DNA from: an uncultured Celeribacter sp.
GTDB taxonomy: Bacteria; Pseudomonadota; Alphaproteobacteria; Rhodobacterales; Rhodobacteraceae
Assembly (NCBI RefSeq): GCF_963675965.1
Contig: NZ_OY780935.1
Coordinates: 1,972,501 to 2,036,500 of the forward strand
Length of the DNA: 64,000 bases
Direction of reading: 5' to 3'
Every line of letters starts with the position of its first letter. Within the stretch, counting starts at the first letter, position 1. Below the pieces are notes generated by a model, which saw only the letters and a program-made list of their open reading frames with translations, did not search any database and had not been told where the DNA came from. Positions 53,805 to 62,844 of the stretch are shown here, one piece after another. A program made the position numbers and the translations under genes.

Positions 53805-55729
53805 GCTCGCTTGCTGGACAAATCCGCAACGTCCAACACCGAAAGCACCTTAGCCTCGATGTCAGGGGTGTTCAGCTTGGCGACCGCATACATTGCATCC
53901 GGGCTGGCCTGATCGATAAAGATATCGGGCAGGGTCATCGAACGCACCTTGAGGCCACGATCCAGCAGCCCGTCTTCGGCCAGAAAATTCATGACATGAG
54001 AGCCAAAGCCGCCAATTGCGCCCTCTTCCAGCGTGATCAGAGCCTCATGGGACATCGCCAGGTCACGGATCAGGTCGTGATCCAGCGGCTTGGCAAAGCG
54101 CGCATCCGCAACCGTGCAGGAAATCCCTTTCTGTTCGAGATTCTCGGCGGCGCGCAGCGCTGGTTCAAGGCGGGTGCCAAAGGAAAGAAGTGCCACGCGC
54201 GTCCCCTCTTTCACCACGCGGCCCTTGCCGATCTCCAGCGGCTCACCGCGTTCCGGCATCTGAACACCAACGCCTTCGCCACGCGGATAGCGGAAGGCAA
54301 TCGGCCCCGCATCATAGGCTGCAGCCGTGGCGACCATATGTTTCAGCTCAGCCTCATCTGCGGCGGCCATAACGACCATGCCCGGCAGATTTGCCAAAAA
54401 GGCCACATCGAAAGACCCGGCATGGGTGGCCCCATCGGCCCCGACCAGCCCGGCGCGGTCAATCGCGAACCGCACAGGCAGGCGCTGGATCACCACATCA
54501 TGTACCACCTGATCATACCCGCGCTGCAAGAAGGTCGAATACATCGCACAGAAGGGTTTCATACCGCCCGCCGCCAGACCGGCGCAGAAGGTCACGCCAT
54601 GCTGTTCGGCAATCCCGACATCGAAACACCGGCTGGGGAAGCGTTCGGCAAAAAGATCCAGCCCCGTGCCATCCGGCATCGCCGCGGTGACCGCGACGAT
54701 CTTGTCATCGCGTTCCGCCTCGGCAATCAGCGATTTGGCAAACACCGAGGTATAAGACGGGGCGTTGGATTTCGCCTTTTTCTGTTCCCCCGTGACAACA
54801 TCGAATTTCGCCGTGGCATGGCCTTTGTCCGGACGATCTTCGGCGGGGGCATAGCCTTTGCCCTTTTGCGTGATCGCGTGGATCAGGATCGGCCCGGTCG
54901 CCCGCGCCTTGACGGTGCGCAGAACCGACAGAAGCTGGTCCATGTCATGACCATCAATCGGGCCCACATAGGAAAAGCCCAGTTCTTCGAACAGGGTGCC
55001 GCCAATGGTCATGCCCTTGAGCATTTCCTTGGCACGTTTCGCGCCTTCCTGAAACGGATGCGGCAGCAGGGAGACAGCGCCTTTGGCAGCCGCTTTCAGC
55101 TCCTGGAAAGGTGCCCCGGCATAGAGCCGCGTCAGATAGGAAGACAGCGCGCCGGTCGGCTGCGCAATGGACATTTCATTGTCGTTCAGGATGACAATCA
55201 GCCGCTTGCCCAGGTGCCCGGCATTGTTCATGGCCTCAAAAGCCATCCCCGCAGACATGGCGCCATCGCCGATCACCGCAATCGCATCGCCCAGCCCATG
55301 GTCAGGCGCACCGCCCAGATCGCGCGCCACGGCAAAGCCCAGCGCGGCGGAAATCGAGGTCGAACTATGCGCCGCCCCAAAGGGATCAAACGGGCTTTCA
55401 GAACGCTTGGTAAAGCCGGACAGCCCACCTTCGGTGCGCAGGGTGCGAATGCGGTCGCGACGCCCGGTCAGAATTTTATGCGGATAGCATTGGTGCGACA
55501 CATCCCAGACCAGCCGGTCTTTGGGGGCGTCGAACACCGCATGTAGCGCCACCGTCAGCTCCACCACGCCCAGACCCGCGCCCAGATGGCCACCGGTTTC
55601 CGATACAGCGGAAATAGTTTCGGCACGCAGTTCGCCGGCCAGACGTTTCAGCTCCGCATCCGAAAGGGCTTTCATGTCGGCGGGCGCGGCAATGCGATCA
55701 AGTGTGGGTGTGGCTGGACGGTCGGACAT
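53801..55729 (-). CDS. dxs: 1-deoxy-D-xylulose-5-phosphate synthase
   Basis: 642-residue thiamine-diphosphate enzyme that condenses pyruvate and glyceraldehyde 3-phosphate in the MEP pathway. Conserved features: GHLGAGLGVVELTVALH near the N-terminus, the ThDP motif GDGAMSAGMAFEAMNNAG, and a C-terminal transketolase half (HDVVIQRLPVRFAIDRAG). It lies 14 bp after ispA and ends the xseB-ispA-dxs unit. Confidence 0.97.
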   Translation of the reverse strand: MSDRPATPTLDRIAAPADMKALSDAELKRLAGELRAETISAVSETGGHLGAGLGVVELTVALHAVFDAPKDRLVWDVSHQCYPHKILTGRRDRIRTLRTEGGLSGFTKRSESPFDPFGAAHSSTSISAALGFAVARDLGGAPDHGLGDAIAVIGDGAMSAGMAFEAMNNAGHLGKRLIVILNDNEMSIAQPTGALSSYLTRLYAGAPFQELKAAAKGAVSLLPHPFQEGAKRAKEMLKGMTIGGTLFEELGFSYVGPIDGHDMDQLLSVLRTVKARATGPILIHAITQKGKGYAPAEDRPDKGHATAKFDVVTGEQKKAKSNAPSYTSVFAKSLIAEAERDDKIVAVTAAMPDGTGLDLFAERFPSRCFDVGIAEQHGVTFCAGLAAGGMKPFCAMYSTFLQRGYDQVVHDVVIQRLPVRFAIDRAGLVGADGATHAGSFDVAFLANLPGMVVMAAADEAELKHMVATAAAYDAGPIAFRYPRGEGVGVQMPERGEPLEIGKGRVVKEGTRVALLSFGTRLEPALRAAENLEQKGISCTVADARFAKPLDHDLIRDLAMSHEALITLEEGAIGGFGSHVMNFLAEDGLLDRGLKVRSMTLPDIFIDQASPDAMYAVAKLNTPDIEAKVLSVLDVADLSSKRA

Positions 55730-55743
55730 GGCGTCTCGCTTTC

Positions 55744-56610
55744 TCAGGTTTCCCGCGAAATAACGAAGCGGGCGAGCGCCCGCAAGGGTTCGGCCCGTGT
55801 TCCATAGGGCGAAAGCGCCGCACAGGCCTCATCCACAAGGGTAGCGGCGCGCTGCTTGGCCTCTTCAAGACCCAGAAGTGACACGAAGGTCGCCTTGCCG
55901 GCCTCGGCATCCTTGCCGACGGCCTTGCCGGTCTTGATGGCATCGCCTTCGACATCCAGAATATCGTCCTGGATCTGAAACGCCAATCCCAGCGCCTTGG
56001 CATAGCGCGCCATCGCAGCGGGATCGGCCTCTCCCAGAATGGCCCCGGCACAGGCCGACCATTCGATCAGCGCCCCGGTCTTGTTGCCTTGCAATTCGGT
56101 GATCTCATCGAGGCTCAGCGGGCGTTCGGCGGTCTCGGCTGCGATGTCCTGCGCCTGTCCCAACACCATACCCTGTGCACCGGCCGCGCGCGCCAGACTG
56201 GCCACCAGCCGGACCCGCACAGCGTCCGAGACCCCAAGTTCCGCCCGGGTCAGCAGTTCGAACGCCAGCGTCTGCAGCGCATCGCCAACCAGAACCGCCG
56301 TCGCCTCATCCCAGCATTTGTGCACTGTCGGCTGCCCCCGGCGCAGATCGTCGTCATCCATGCAGGGCAGATCGTCATGCACAAGGCTGTAGGCATGCAG
56401 CGCTTCGATCGCGGCTGCCGCCCAGACTGAACGATCTGGACCGATGCCATGCAGGGCCGCGCCTTCCATCACCAGAAAGGCGCGCAGACGCTTGCCGCCG
56501 CTCAGCGCATAGCGCATGCCCTCCTGCACCGGCAGAGTGCCAAAATCGGTAAAAACCGTTTCAAAGCAGGCATCGACCGCTGCCGTGCACCGGGTCAGAT
56601 CGCTTTGCAT
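55744..56610 (-). CDS. ispA: Polyprenyl diphosphate synthase (farnesyl/geranyl type)
   Basis: 288-residue all-helical prenyltransferase. The first aspartate-rich motif is DDLPCMDDDDLRRG and the second is FQIQDDILDVEGD. It extends isoprenoid chains from IPP and DMAPP, most likely to farnesyl diphosphate, by its position between xseB and dxs. It overlaps xseB by one nucleotide. Confidence 0.94.
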   Translation of the reverse strand: MQSDLTRCTAAVDACFETVFTDFGTLPVQEGMRYALSGGKRLRAFLVMEGAALHGIGPDRSVWAAAAIEALHAYSLVHDDLPCMDDDDLRRGQPTVHKCWDEATAVLVGDALQTLAFELLTRAELGVSDAVRVRLVASLARAAGAQGMVLGQAQDIAAETAERPLSLDEITELQGNKTGALIEWSACAGAILGEADPAAMARYAKALGLAFQIQDDILDVEGDAIKTGKAVGKDAEAGKATFVSLLGLEEAKQRAATLVDEACAALSPYGTRAEPLRALARFVISRET

Positions 56611-56858
56611 CAGTAGCCTTCAGCCTTGGTGACACCGGTCGCGCCTTCGGGGCCTACGGTGATCTTTTCAACCTTTTCCTCGGCCTCTTTCAGCTTGGTT
56701 TCGCAATGCGATTTCAGCTTGGCGCCGCGTTCATACAAATTGATGCTGTCTTCCAGAGCAACATCGCCGCGTTCCAGCTTGCTCACGACCTCATTCAGTT
56801 CGGCCATGGCCTGTTCAAAGGTCATTTTGGACACATCGGTTTCCGGTGTCTCGGTCAT
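56610..56858 (-). CDS. xseB: Exodeoxyribonuclease VII small subunit
   Basis: 82 residues with the typical FEQAMAELNEVVSKLERGD start and a coiled helical structure. With XseA it forms the ATP-independent exonuclease VII that degrades single-stranded DNA. It opens the xseB-ispA-dxs cluster common in Gram-negative bacteria. Confidence 0.93.
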   Translation of the reverse strand: MTETPETDVSKMTFEQAMAELNEVVSKLERGDVALEDSINLYERGAKLKSHCETKLKEAEEKVEKITVGPEGATGVTKAEGY

Positions 56859-56935
56859 ATCTGTACTCCCGGCTTCTTTGTGTCCTGCTTACAGCCAAAT
56901 GCACCCGAAAGACCAGTTCCAGTTTGCCGTAAACC

Positions 56936-57634
56936 TTATTCCGGCGTCAGCATATACCCTGCCCCGCGCACGGTCTGCAAATAGCGCGGCTGGCGCGGAT
57001 CGTCTTCAAGTTTGCGACGCAGACGCGTGATTTGCACATCCACGGCACGTTCCTGCGCCTGACCGCCATCCCGGCCCAACCTTTCTACCAGATCGGCACG
57101 GCTGACAGGTTCGCCGGATGCGGCCACGAAAATCTTCATCAACTGCGACTCAGTCGCCGTCAGGCGCACGATCTGGTCGCCTTCCCACAATTCGCCACGC
57201 TCCACATCGTAACGAAACCGCCCCATGTGCAGGTATTTCGGCGCGGTCTCTGCCTCCAGCGGTTTCGGCATCCGGCGCAAGACAGCGTTGATGCGCAGCA
57301 GCAGTTCTTTGGGTTCGAACGGTTTGGCAAGATAATCATCCGCCCCCGCTTCAAGCCCCGCGATCCTATCCTCGGTTTCGCCCTTGGCGGTGAGCAAAAG
57401 GATCGGGGTGGTGAGGGTTTCGCGCAGACTTTGCGTCAGACTGATGCCGTCTTCACCGGGCATCATTACGTCCAGAACAATCAGGTCGAATTCCAGCCCT
57501 GCCAAAAGACGACGGGCGTGGGCCGCATCGCGCGCGGCGGTGACGCAAAACCCCTGGCGGATCAGAAACTTTTGCAACAACCCCCGAATGCGTTCATCGT
57601 CATCGACAATGAGCAGGTGAATCTCCCCGGTCAC
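56936..57634 (-). CDS. petR: OmpR-family response regulator PetR
   Basis: 232 residues: receiver domain with IVDDDERIR and the phospho-acceptor Asp in LIVLDVMMPGEDG, plus a C-terminal OmpR winged helix (RLTATESQLMKIF, VDVQITRLRRKLEDD, VRGAGYMLTPE). It starts with GTG inside the petP stop codon (GTGA), so translation is coupled. The petP-petR pair matches Rhodobacter capsulatus, where PetR is needed for cytochrome bc1 expression. No histidine kinase gene is adjacent. Confidence 0.88.
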   Translation of the reverse strand: MTGEIHLLIVDDDERIRGLLQKFLIRQGFCVTAARDAAHARRLLAGLEFDLIVLDVMMPGEDGISLTQSLRETLTTPILLLTAKGETEDRIAGLEAGADDYLAKPFEPKELLLRINAVLRRMPKPLEAETAPKYLHMGRFRYDVERGELWEGDQIVRLTATESQLMKIFVAASGEPVSRADLVERLGRDGGQAQERAVDVQITRLRRKLEDDPRQPRYLQTVRGAGYMLTPE

Positions 57635-58149
57635 CCCTTGTCCTCCTTTGTGGCCATATCACGATAATAGGCCAATTGATCCGCGTCCATCATCGCTTCC
57701 AACACCTGCCGAAACCCCGAAACGGCCTCGTGCCCTGCCTCCCGATAGGCCCGCCGCATCCGCGCGCGCTGCGCCTCCGACAGCTCGGCCTCAAGGGTTT
57801 TACCACTCTCCGTCAGATAGATGTGCCGTTCGCGTTTGTCCTGCACGCCAACACGGCTTTCCACCAGCCCGTCTTCGATCAGGGTCCTCAGCACCCGGTT
57901 GAGCGACTGTTTGGTCACACCCAGAATGCCCAGCAAATTGTTCACATTGGTCCCCGGGTAGCGGCTGATGAAATGCACTGCGCGGTGATGCGCCCGACCA
58001 TAACCATATTTTTCCAGAATGCGGTCCGGATCGGCGGTAAATCCACGGTAGGCGAAAAACATCGCTTCGATCCCTTTCCGAAGCTGTTCATCCGTCAAAA
58101 ATAGCAGCGCCTCGCCGCTTTTTTGGCCCCCGGTGGTGTTGTCAGCCAT
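57631..58149 (-). CDS. petP: MarR-family regulator PetP
   Basis: 172-residue MarR-type protein: a winged helix at about 55-125 (LLGILGVTKQSLNRVLRTLIE, DKRERHIYLTESG) between long dimerisation helices. ATG 58149 is chosen because GAGGCGGGG lies just before it. A perfect inverted repeat (ATGTCA-N7-TGACAT) lies 42-60 bp upstream of the start and is a likely autoregulatory operator. Immediately followed by petR. Confidence 0.85.
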   Translation of the reverse strand: MADNTTGGQKSGEALLFLTDEQLRKGIEAMFFAYRGFTADPDRILEKYGYGRAHHRAVHFISRYPGTNVNNLLGILGVTKQSLNRVLRTLIEDGLVESRVGVQDKRERHIYLTESGKTLEAELSEAQRARMRRAYREAGHEAVSGFRQVLEAMMDADQLAYYRDMATKEDKG

Positions 58150-58190
58150 ACCCCGCCTCATCAGTAATCTGCGTAATTTCTCTGCACTTT

Positions 58191-58209
58191 ATGTCAGCGT
58201 TGTTGACAT
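58191..58209. promoter_or_regulatory. Inverted repeat, candidate PetP operator
   Basis: ATGTCAGCGTTGTTGACAT has perfect 6-bp arms and a 7-nt spacer, the size and symmetry of MarR-family sites. It lies between the divergent petP and ilvE, so it could affect either. Confidence 0.6.
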
Positions 58210-58323
58210 TCCAAGGTTGAATTGATAGCGATTTCGGGATTTTACGCAATAAAAGTCCCCCAAAAACACAAAATGCGCAACTTTTGAGAAGTTTGGCGGG
58301 GAAGAATCGGAAAGGAGACCCCG

Positions 58324-59193
58324 ATGGAGGGCAGCTACGAAGACCGCGACGGCAAGATCTGGATGGACGGCGAAATGCTGGATTGGCGCGATGCCAAAGT
58401 CCATGTGCTCAGCCATGCGCTGCACTACGCCTCTGCGGTGTTCGAGGGCGAACGCTGCTACAACGGCAAGATCTTCAAAGGCGTTGAGCATTCCATCCGC
58501 CTGCGCCGCTCTGCCGAGCTTCTGGATATGGAAATCCCCTATTCCGTCGAGGAAATCGAAGCCGCGAAATATGCCATGCTCGAAGCCAACGGCTGGACCG
58601 ATGCCTATGTCCGCGCGATTGCCTTCCGCGGTGCCGGTTCCGACATGGGCGTCTCTGCGAAAGCCAACCCGGTGCGGCTGGCCATCGCCGGCTGGGAATG
58701 GGGCGCCTATTACGGCGACGCCAAGATGAAAGGCGCCAAGCTCGACATCGCGAAATGGAAACGCCCCTCCCCCGAAACCATTCCGACCGCGGCCAAGGCC
58801 GCCGGGCTTTACATGATCTGCACCATGTCGAAACACGCCGCCGAGGCCAAAGGGTGTTCGGACGCGCTGTTCATGGATTATCGCGGCTATGTCGCCGAGG
58901 CGACCGGGGCGAACATCTTTTTCGTCAAGAACGGCGAAGTGCACACACCCGACCCTGATGCCATCCTGAACGGGATCACACGGCAGACTGTAATCGAGCT
59001 TCTCGAAAAGAAAGGCATCAAGGTGCATGTCCGCCGCATCTTGCCCGAGGAACTCGAAGGCTTTGAACAGTGCTTCCTGACCGGCACCGCGGCAGAGGTC
59101 ACCCCGGTTGGCCAGATCGGCGATTACACCTTTGAAGTGGGCGCCCTGACCCGCGACATCGCGCAGGAATACGAACAGCTCGTGCGCAGTTGA
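58324..59193 (+). CDS. ilvE: Branched-chain amino acid aminotransferase
   Basis: 289-residue fold-type IV PLP enzyme that makes Leu, Ile and Val from their keto acids. Features: LSHALHYASAVFEG, the PLP lysine region in SMSKHAAEAKG-like MSKHAAEAKG, YVAEATGANIFFV and TGTAAEVTPVG. A strong AAAGGAGA site precedes ATG 58324. It is divergent from petP. Confidence 0.96.
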   Translation: MEGSYEDRDGKIWMDGEMLDWRDAKVHVLSHALHYASAVFEGERCYNGKIFKGVEHSIRLRRSAELLDMEIPYSVEEIEAAKYAMLEANGWTDAYVRAIAFRGAGSDMGVSAKANPVRLAIAGWEWGAYYGDAKMKGAKLDIAKWKRPSPETIPTAAKAAGLYMICTMSKHAAEAKGCSDALFMDYRGYVAEATGANIFFVKNGEVHTPDPDAILNGITRQTVIELLEKKGIKVHVRRILPEELEGFEQCFLTGTAAEVTPVGQIGDYTFEVGALTRDIAQEYEQLVRS

Positions 59194-59208
59194 TCAAACA
59201 AGACAGCG

Positions 59209-59234
59209 CTCCTTCAGCCCATCGGTTGAGGGAG
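59209..59234. terminator. Hairpin between ilvE and the EamA transporter
   Basis: An 11-bp stem (CTCCTTCAGCC / GGTTGAGGGAG, two G-U pairs) with a CATC loop between convergent stops. No T-run follows, so it is a weak terminator candidate. Confidence 0.5.
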
Positions 59235-59238
59235 CCGC

Positions 59239-60156
59239 CTACAGATTTTCCGTTTTGCGCCGCCTTTCTGCGCTGAGCCCAAGATAACGCTCGCGGAAAA
59301 TGATCGTGATCCCCGCCGCGATCACGATGGATGACCCGATGATCATCGGCACGGTCGGCACCTCATGGAACACCACATAGCCAATCAGTAACGCGAGAAT
59401 CATCGACGCATAGTCGAACGGCGCCAGCATTGAGGCATCTGCATAGCGGTAACAGGAGGTCAGGAACACCTGCGCTACCCCACCGACCAGCCCACCCAGC
59501 ACCAGAAATGTCCCGACTTTCAGGCTGGGCATCACCCAATCTGAAAAGGGAATGGTCATCAGCCCGGCAACGGTACAGGACATGGAGAACCAGAACACGA
59601 TCGAGGTCGTACTTTCCGTCCGAACCATATTGCGCACATGCAGTTGCACAATGGCCGCCAGACAGGCGCCACCAAGCGCGACCATGGCGCCAAGTTGTTC
59701 ATGTGGATCGGGAGCACCGTGCAAGACGGTGAACCGCGGCATCAACACGATAACCACCCCCAAAAGCCCGGCGAAGACGGCAAAAAACCGAAACAGCCGG
59801 ACATCTTCGCCAGCAAACATCGCGGCAAACACCACCAGCAACAATGGCGAGGCATAGCCGATGGCCGTGGCCTCTGGCAGCGGCAACAGCGCCAGTGCGG
59901 AAAAGTTCAGAAACATTGCGCTGGCCCCGATCATCCCGCGCCAGACATGACCCATCGGGGATTTCACCTTTAGCCCGGCGCCGAACTCCTGACGCTGTGC
60001 CAGCCAAAGGAAAATGATCGGCAAGGCGAAAAGCGATCGGAAAAACACGGCTTCCCCGGCAGGCACTTCGGCACTGGACGCTTTCACCAGTGCAGACATG
60101 ACAACGAAACAGCTGACAGAGCCAAGCTTCAACGCGATGCCGCGAAAGGGATTCAT
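59239..60156 (-). CDS. EamA/DMT-family transporter
   Basis: 305 residues with ten hydrophobic helices as two EamA repeats (PAGEAVFFRSLFALP in the first; YASMILALLIGYVVFHEVP in the second). Drug/metabolite transporters of this type usually export small metabolites. The substrate is unknown. Confidence 0.88.
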   Translation of the reverse strand: MNPFRGIALKLGSVSCFVVMSALVKASSAEVPAGEAVFFRSLFALPIIFLWLAQRQEFGAGLKVKSPMGHVWRGMIGASAMFLNFSALALLPLPEATAIGYASPLLLVVFAAMFAGEDVRLFRFFAVFAGLLGVVIVLMPRFTVLHGAPDPHEQLGAMVALGGACLAAIVQLHVRNMVRTESTTSIVFWFSMSCTVAGLMTIPFSDWVMPSLKVGTFLVLGGLVGGVAQVFLTSCYRYADASMLAPFDYASMILALLIGYVVFHEVPTVPMIIGSSIVIAAGITIIFRERYLGLSAERRRKTENL

Positions 60157-60192
60157 GACACAATCCTGACCAGAAACAGATGGCTCACCGTT

Positions 60193-61233
60193 TCACGACG
60201 GCGTCAAACGTGCAACGGCCCACTGCGCCGCGTCGCGCACGGTGGCGTCGGCATCCTCGCACAACACCCGCGCCACCTCGTGCAGCTCCGGACTTTCGGA
60301 ATTCCCAATGGCATAGAGCACGTTGCGCACAAAGCGGTCCCGCCCAATCCGCTTGATCGGTGACCCGGAAAACCGCGCGCGGAAGGCCGCATCATCCAGC
60401 CCGGCCAGCTCAGCCAGCGGCGGGCTGATCAGATCGGGACGGGCGGCATATTTCATCTCGGTTGCCGCCACGGCGAATTTGTTCCAGGGGCAGGCGGCGA
60501 GACAGTCGTCACAGCCATAGATCCGATTGCCCATCAAGGCGCGCAAGTCCGGATCGACCGGCCCGTGATGTTCAATGGTCAGATAGGAAATGCAGCGCCG
60601 CGCATCGATCTGCCCGGGCGCAGGAAAGGCCGCCGTTGGACAGGCATCCAGACAGGCTGTGCAAGACCCGCAATGCGGCTTTTCAGCTGGATCAGGGTCG
60701 AATTCATGCGTCGTAAAGATCGCACCAATAAAAAACCAACTGCCCAGATCGCGCGACAAAAGATTGGTGTGTTTACCCTGCCACCCGAGCCCCGCTTGCG
60801 CCGCCAGCGGTTTTTCCATCACCGGGGCCGTGTCAACAAAAACCTTGATTTCCGTCTCAGGACCCGCCTGCTCGATCAGCCAGCGCCCCAGACGTTTCAG
60901 GCGTTTCTTGACCACGTCATGATAGTCGCGATTGCGGGCATAGACTGAAATTGTGCCGGTTTCGGGTCTATTTATAGCCTCCAGAGGATCATCATCCGGC
61001 GTATAAGCCTCGGCCAGCATGATCACCGATTTCGCCTCGGGCCAGAGCACGGCCGGATCGCCACGCCAAGCCATACGCTCCTCCATCCACTGCATCTGAC
61101 CGTGACGGCCTTCCTCAACGAACTGCTGCAAACGCTCCATGGCTCCGGGGATCTCCGGGCGTCCGAAAGAGGCTTTGGAAAAGCCTTCTTCCAAAGCGCG
61201 TGCGCGCACCGCTTCTTTGTCCAAACCGGCCAA
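60193..61233 (-). CDS. queG: Epoxyqueuosine reductase
   Basis: 346 residues. It reduces epoxyqueuosine to queuosine in tRNA using cobalamin and two [4Fe-4S] clusters. Cluster cysteines are in CGSCTACLDACPT and CDDCLAACPWNKF; the N-terminal cobalamin-binding part includes WMEERMAWRGDP. The start is TTG at 61231-61233 with AAAGGGG 5 nt upstream, because no ATG gives the normal N-terminus. The GST gene upstream is on the same strand, 61 bp away. Confidence 0.92.
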   Translation of the reverse strand: MAGLDKEAVRARALEEGFSKASFGRPEIPGAMERLQQFVEEGRHGQMQWMEERMAWRGDPAVLWPEAKSVIMLAEAYTPDDDPLEAINRPETGTISVYARNRDYHDVVKKRLKRLGRWLIEQAGPETEIKVFVDTAPVMEKPLAAQAGLGWQGKHTNLLSRDLGSWFFIGAIFTTHEFDPDPAEKPHCGSCTACLDACPTAAFPAPGQIDARRCISYLTIEHHGPVDPDLRALMGNRIYGCDDCLAACPWNKFAVAATEMKYAARPDLISPPLAELAGLDDAAFRARFSGSPIKRIGRDRFVRNVLYAIGNSESPELHEVARVLCEDADATVRDAAQWAVARLTPS

Positions 61234-61294
61234 AGTCGCCCCTTTCGTCTGTTTTCACTATCCTTGTAGGGAATACCCCGCGACGCAAGGTCGA

Positions 61295-61960
61295 TCAAAA
61301 ATCCAGATCGGTGTAATGCGCGGGAGGCGGAAAGCCCGACACCTGATCCGCCAGCAACGACCGAAACGCCGGACGCGATTTGATCTTGGCGTACCAGTCC
61401 TTGACCACATCGTGCCGGTTCCAGTCCACATCCGAGATGTAATCGAGCGAGGATAGATGCGCCGCCGCCGCGAAATCGGCAAGGGTCATCGCATCCCCAG
61501 CCAGCCAACGACGGCGGTCCAGAAGCCAAGCCATGTAATCGAGATGGTATTTGATCGCCTTAGCGCCAGATTTGACATTCGCCGACACAGGATAGCCTGC
61601 CTTCATCAATTTGCGGTTCACCCGCTCATAGAGCAGGTTCGAGGTGACTTCGTGATGAAACTTGTCATCGAACCATGCCACCAGACGGCGCACCTCATAG
61701 CGGCCTTCCGCATCCTTGGGCATCAGCGGCGGCGTGGGGAAACGTTCTTCCAGATATTCACAGATCGGCGTGCTTTCCGCCAGATTCATGTCATCGATCC
61801 GCAGGATCGGGACCTTGCCCGCCGGGTTGCGCCGCAGGAAATCCGGATCCCGCTCCCAGTAGCGTTCCTCGACCAGTTCCACCTCAAGCTTCTTTTCCGC
61901 CAGACACAGGCGGACCTTGCGGCAAAAGGGGGATAGCGGGACGTGGAAAAGTCGGATCAT
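61295..61960 (-). CDS. Glutathione S-transferase family protein
   Basis: 221 residues: an N-terminal thioredoxin fold (LFHVPLSPFCRKVRLCLAEK), GKVPIL and ESTPICEYLEERF for glutathione binding, and a helical C-terminal domain with the N-capping box in LADFAAAAHLSS. Active-site Ser/Cys in PLSPFCRK resembles MAAI/zeta-like or beta-like classes. It lies just upstream of queG. Confidence 0.9.
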   Translation of the reverse strand: MIRLFHVPLSPFCRKVRLCLAEKKLEVELVEERYWERDPDFLRRNPAGKVPILRIDDMNLAESTPICEYLEERFPTPPLMPKDAEGRYEVRRLVAWFDDKFHHEVTSNLLYERVNRKLMKAGYPVSANVKSGAKAIKYHLDYMAWLLDRRRWLAGDAMTLADFAAAAHLSSLDYISDVDWNRHDVVKDWYAKIKSRPAFRSLLADQVSGFPPPAHYTDLDF

Positions 61961-62008
61961 GTTACTACTCGCGGTTTTCTTTCTAATTGCCGCGATTGCG
62001 CGGACAGT

Positions 62009-62734
62009 TCAATGCTCGAAACAGGCCGCCCGGCCATCGCGTTCGATTGTGGCCGCCCCATCGATGATTTGCGCAGCTCTCCGCCGAACGAAGGGGCCGG
62101 GGTTTCCGGCACTGCGATCTTTCGGCGCGGGCAGCACCGCAGCAAGCTGCGCCGCCTGCTGCGCCGTCAGCGCTTCGGGGCCGACACCGTAATAGTGCCG
62201 CGCAGCGGCTTCCGCGCCAAAGACCCCCGTATCAAACTCGGCCACGTTGAGATAGACCTCCAGAATACGGCGCTTGCTCCAGAACAGCTCCACAACCGGC
62301 GTCAGAGCCGCCTCAAGCGCTTTGCGCGACCATGTCCGGCCATGCCAGAGAAAGCTGTTCTTCACGGTTTGTTGACTGATGGTCGAGGCGCCGCGCTGTC
62401 CGCCCTCGGAAATTGCCGCCCGAATCGCCGACATGTCAAAGCCCCAGTGGCGGCAGAAATTGGCATCTTCCGCCGCGACCACGGCACGGGCCAGATGCGG
62501 GGAGATTTCTGACATAGGCGTCCAGCGGTAATCCACACCCTCGGGCTGTCGCCGGGCTTCAGCCAGCATATAGGGCGTCGTCGGCACCGGCACGACGCTG
62601 TAGAGCAAAATCCACAACAGCATGGCCCCGCAGAGCGCCAGAAGCGTGCGCATCACGATGCGCCGCAAACGCTGCGGCCAGGGCCGCGGAGCCGCCTTTT
62701 TGGTTTTGGATGTCTTTTTGCTCTTCTTCGCCAT
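62009..62734 (-). CDS. mtgA: Monofunctional biosynthetic peptidoglycan transglycosylase
   Basis: 241 residues. A Lys-rich cytoplasmic tail and one membrane helix (LLALCGAMLLWILLYSV) precede a GT51 glycosyltransferase domain with the catalytic Glu in VAAEDANFCRHWGFD and GASTISQQTVKN. It polymerises lipid II without a transpeptidase domain. The ATG at 62734 has no SD; instead the mRNA reads CCTCCTT just before it, an anti-SD-like sequence. Confidence 0.92.
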   Translation of the reverse strand: MAKKSKKTSKTKKAAPRPWPQRLRRIVMRTLLALCGAMLLWILLYSVVPVPTTPYMLAEARRQPEGVDYRWTPMSEISPHLARAVVAAEDANFCRHWGFDMSAIRAAISEGGQRGASTISQQTVKNSFLWHGRTWSRKALEAALTPVVELFWSKRRILEVYLNVAEFDTGVFGAEAAARHYYGVGPEALTAQQAAQLAAVLPAPKDRSAGNPGPFVRRRAAQIIDGAATIERDGRAACFEH

Positions 62735-62792
62735 GGCAAGGAGGAACCATGACCGGTGGACCAAGGTCAAGCATTTGACAGTCCGGCAAAAG

Positions 62793-62818
62793 AAAAGCCC
62801 CCAACGCGGAGGGCTTTT
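62793..62818 (-). terminator. Terminator after gltB
   Basis: On the reverse strand AAAAGCCC and GGGCTTTT pair around a 9-nt loop, followed by CTTTTG, 27 nt past the gltB stop. Confidence 0.8.
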
Positions 62819-62844
62819 CACATCTTTTCCGCTGTCTTCCGGGA

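Noticed and set aside
53996..55546. 516-residue open frame opposite dxs
   Set aside because: Low-complexity Arg/Gly/His composition, no RBS or family motif, and dxs is certain.
58189..59028. 279-residue frame opposite ilvE
   Set aside because: Antisense shadow that also runs through the petP-ilvE promoter region.
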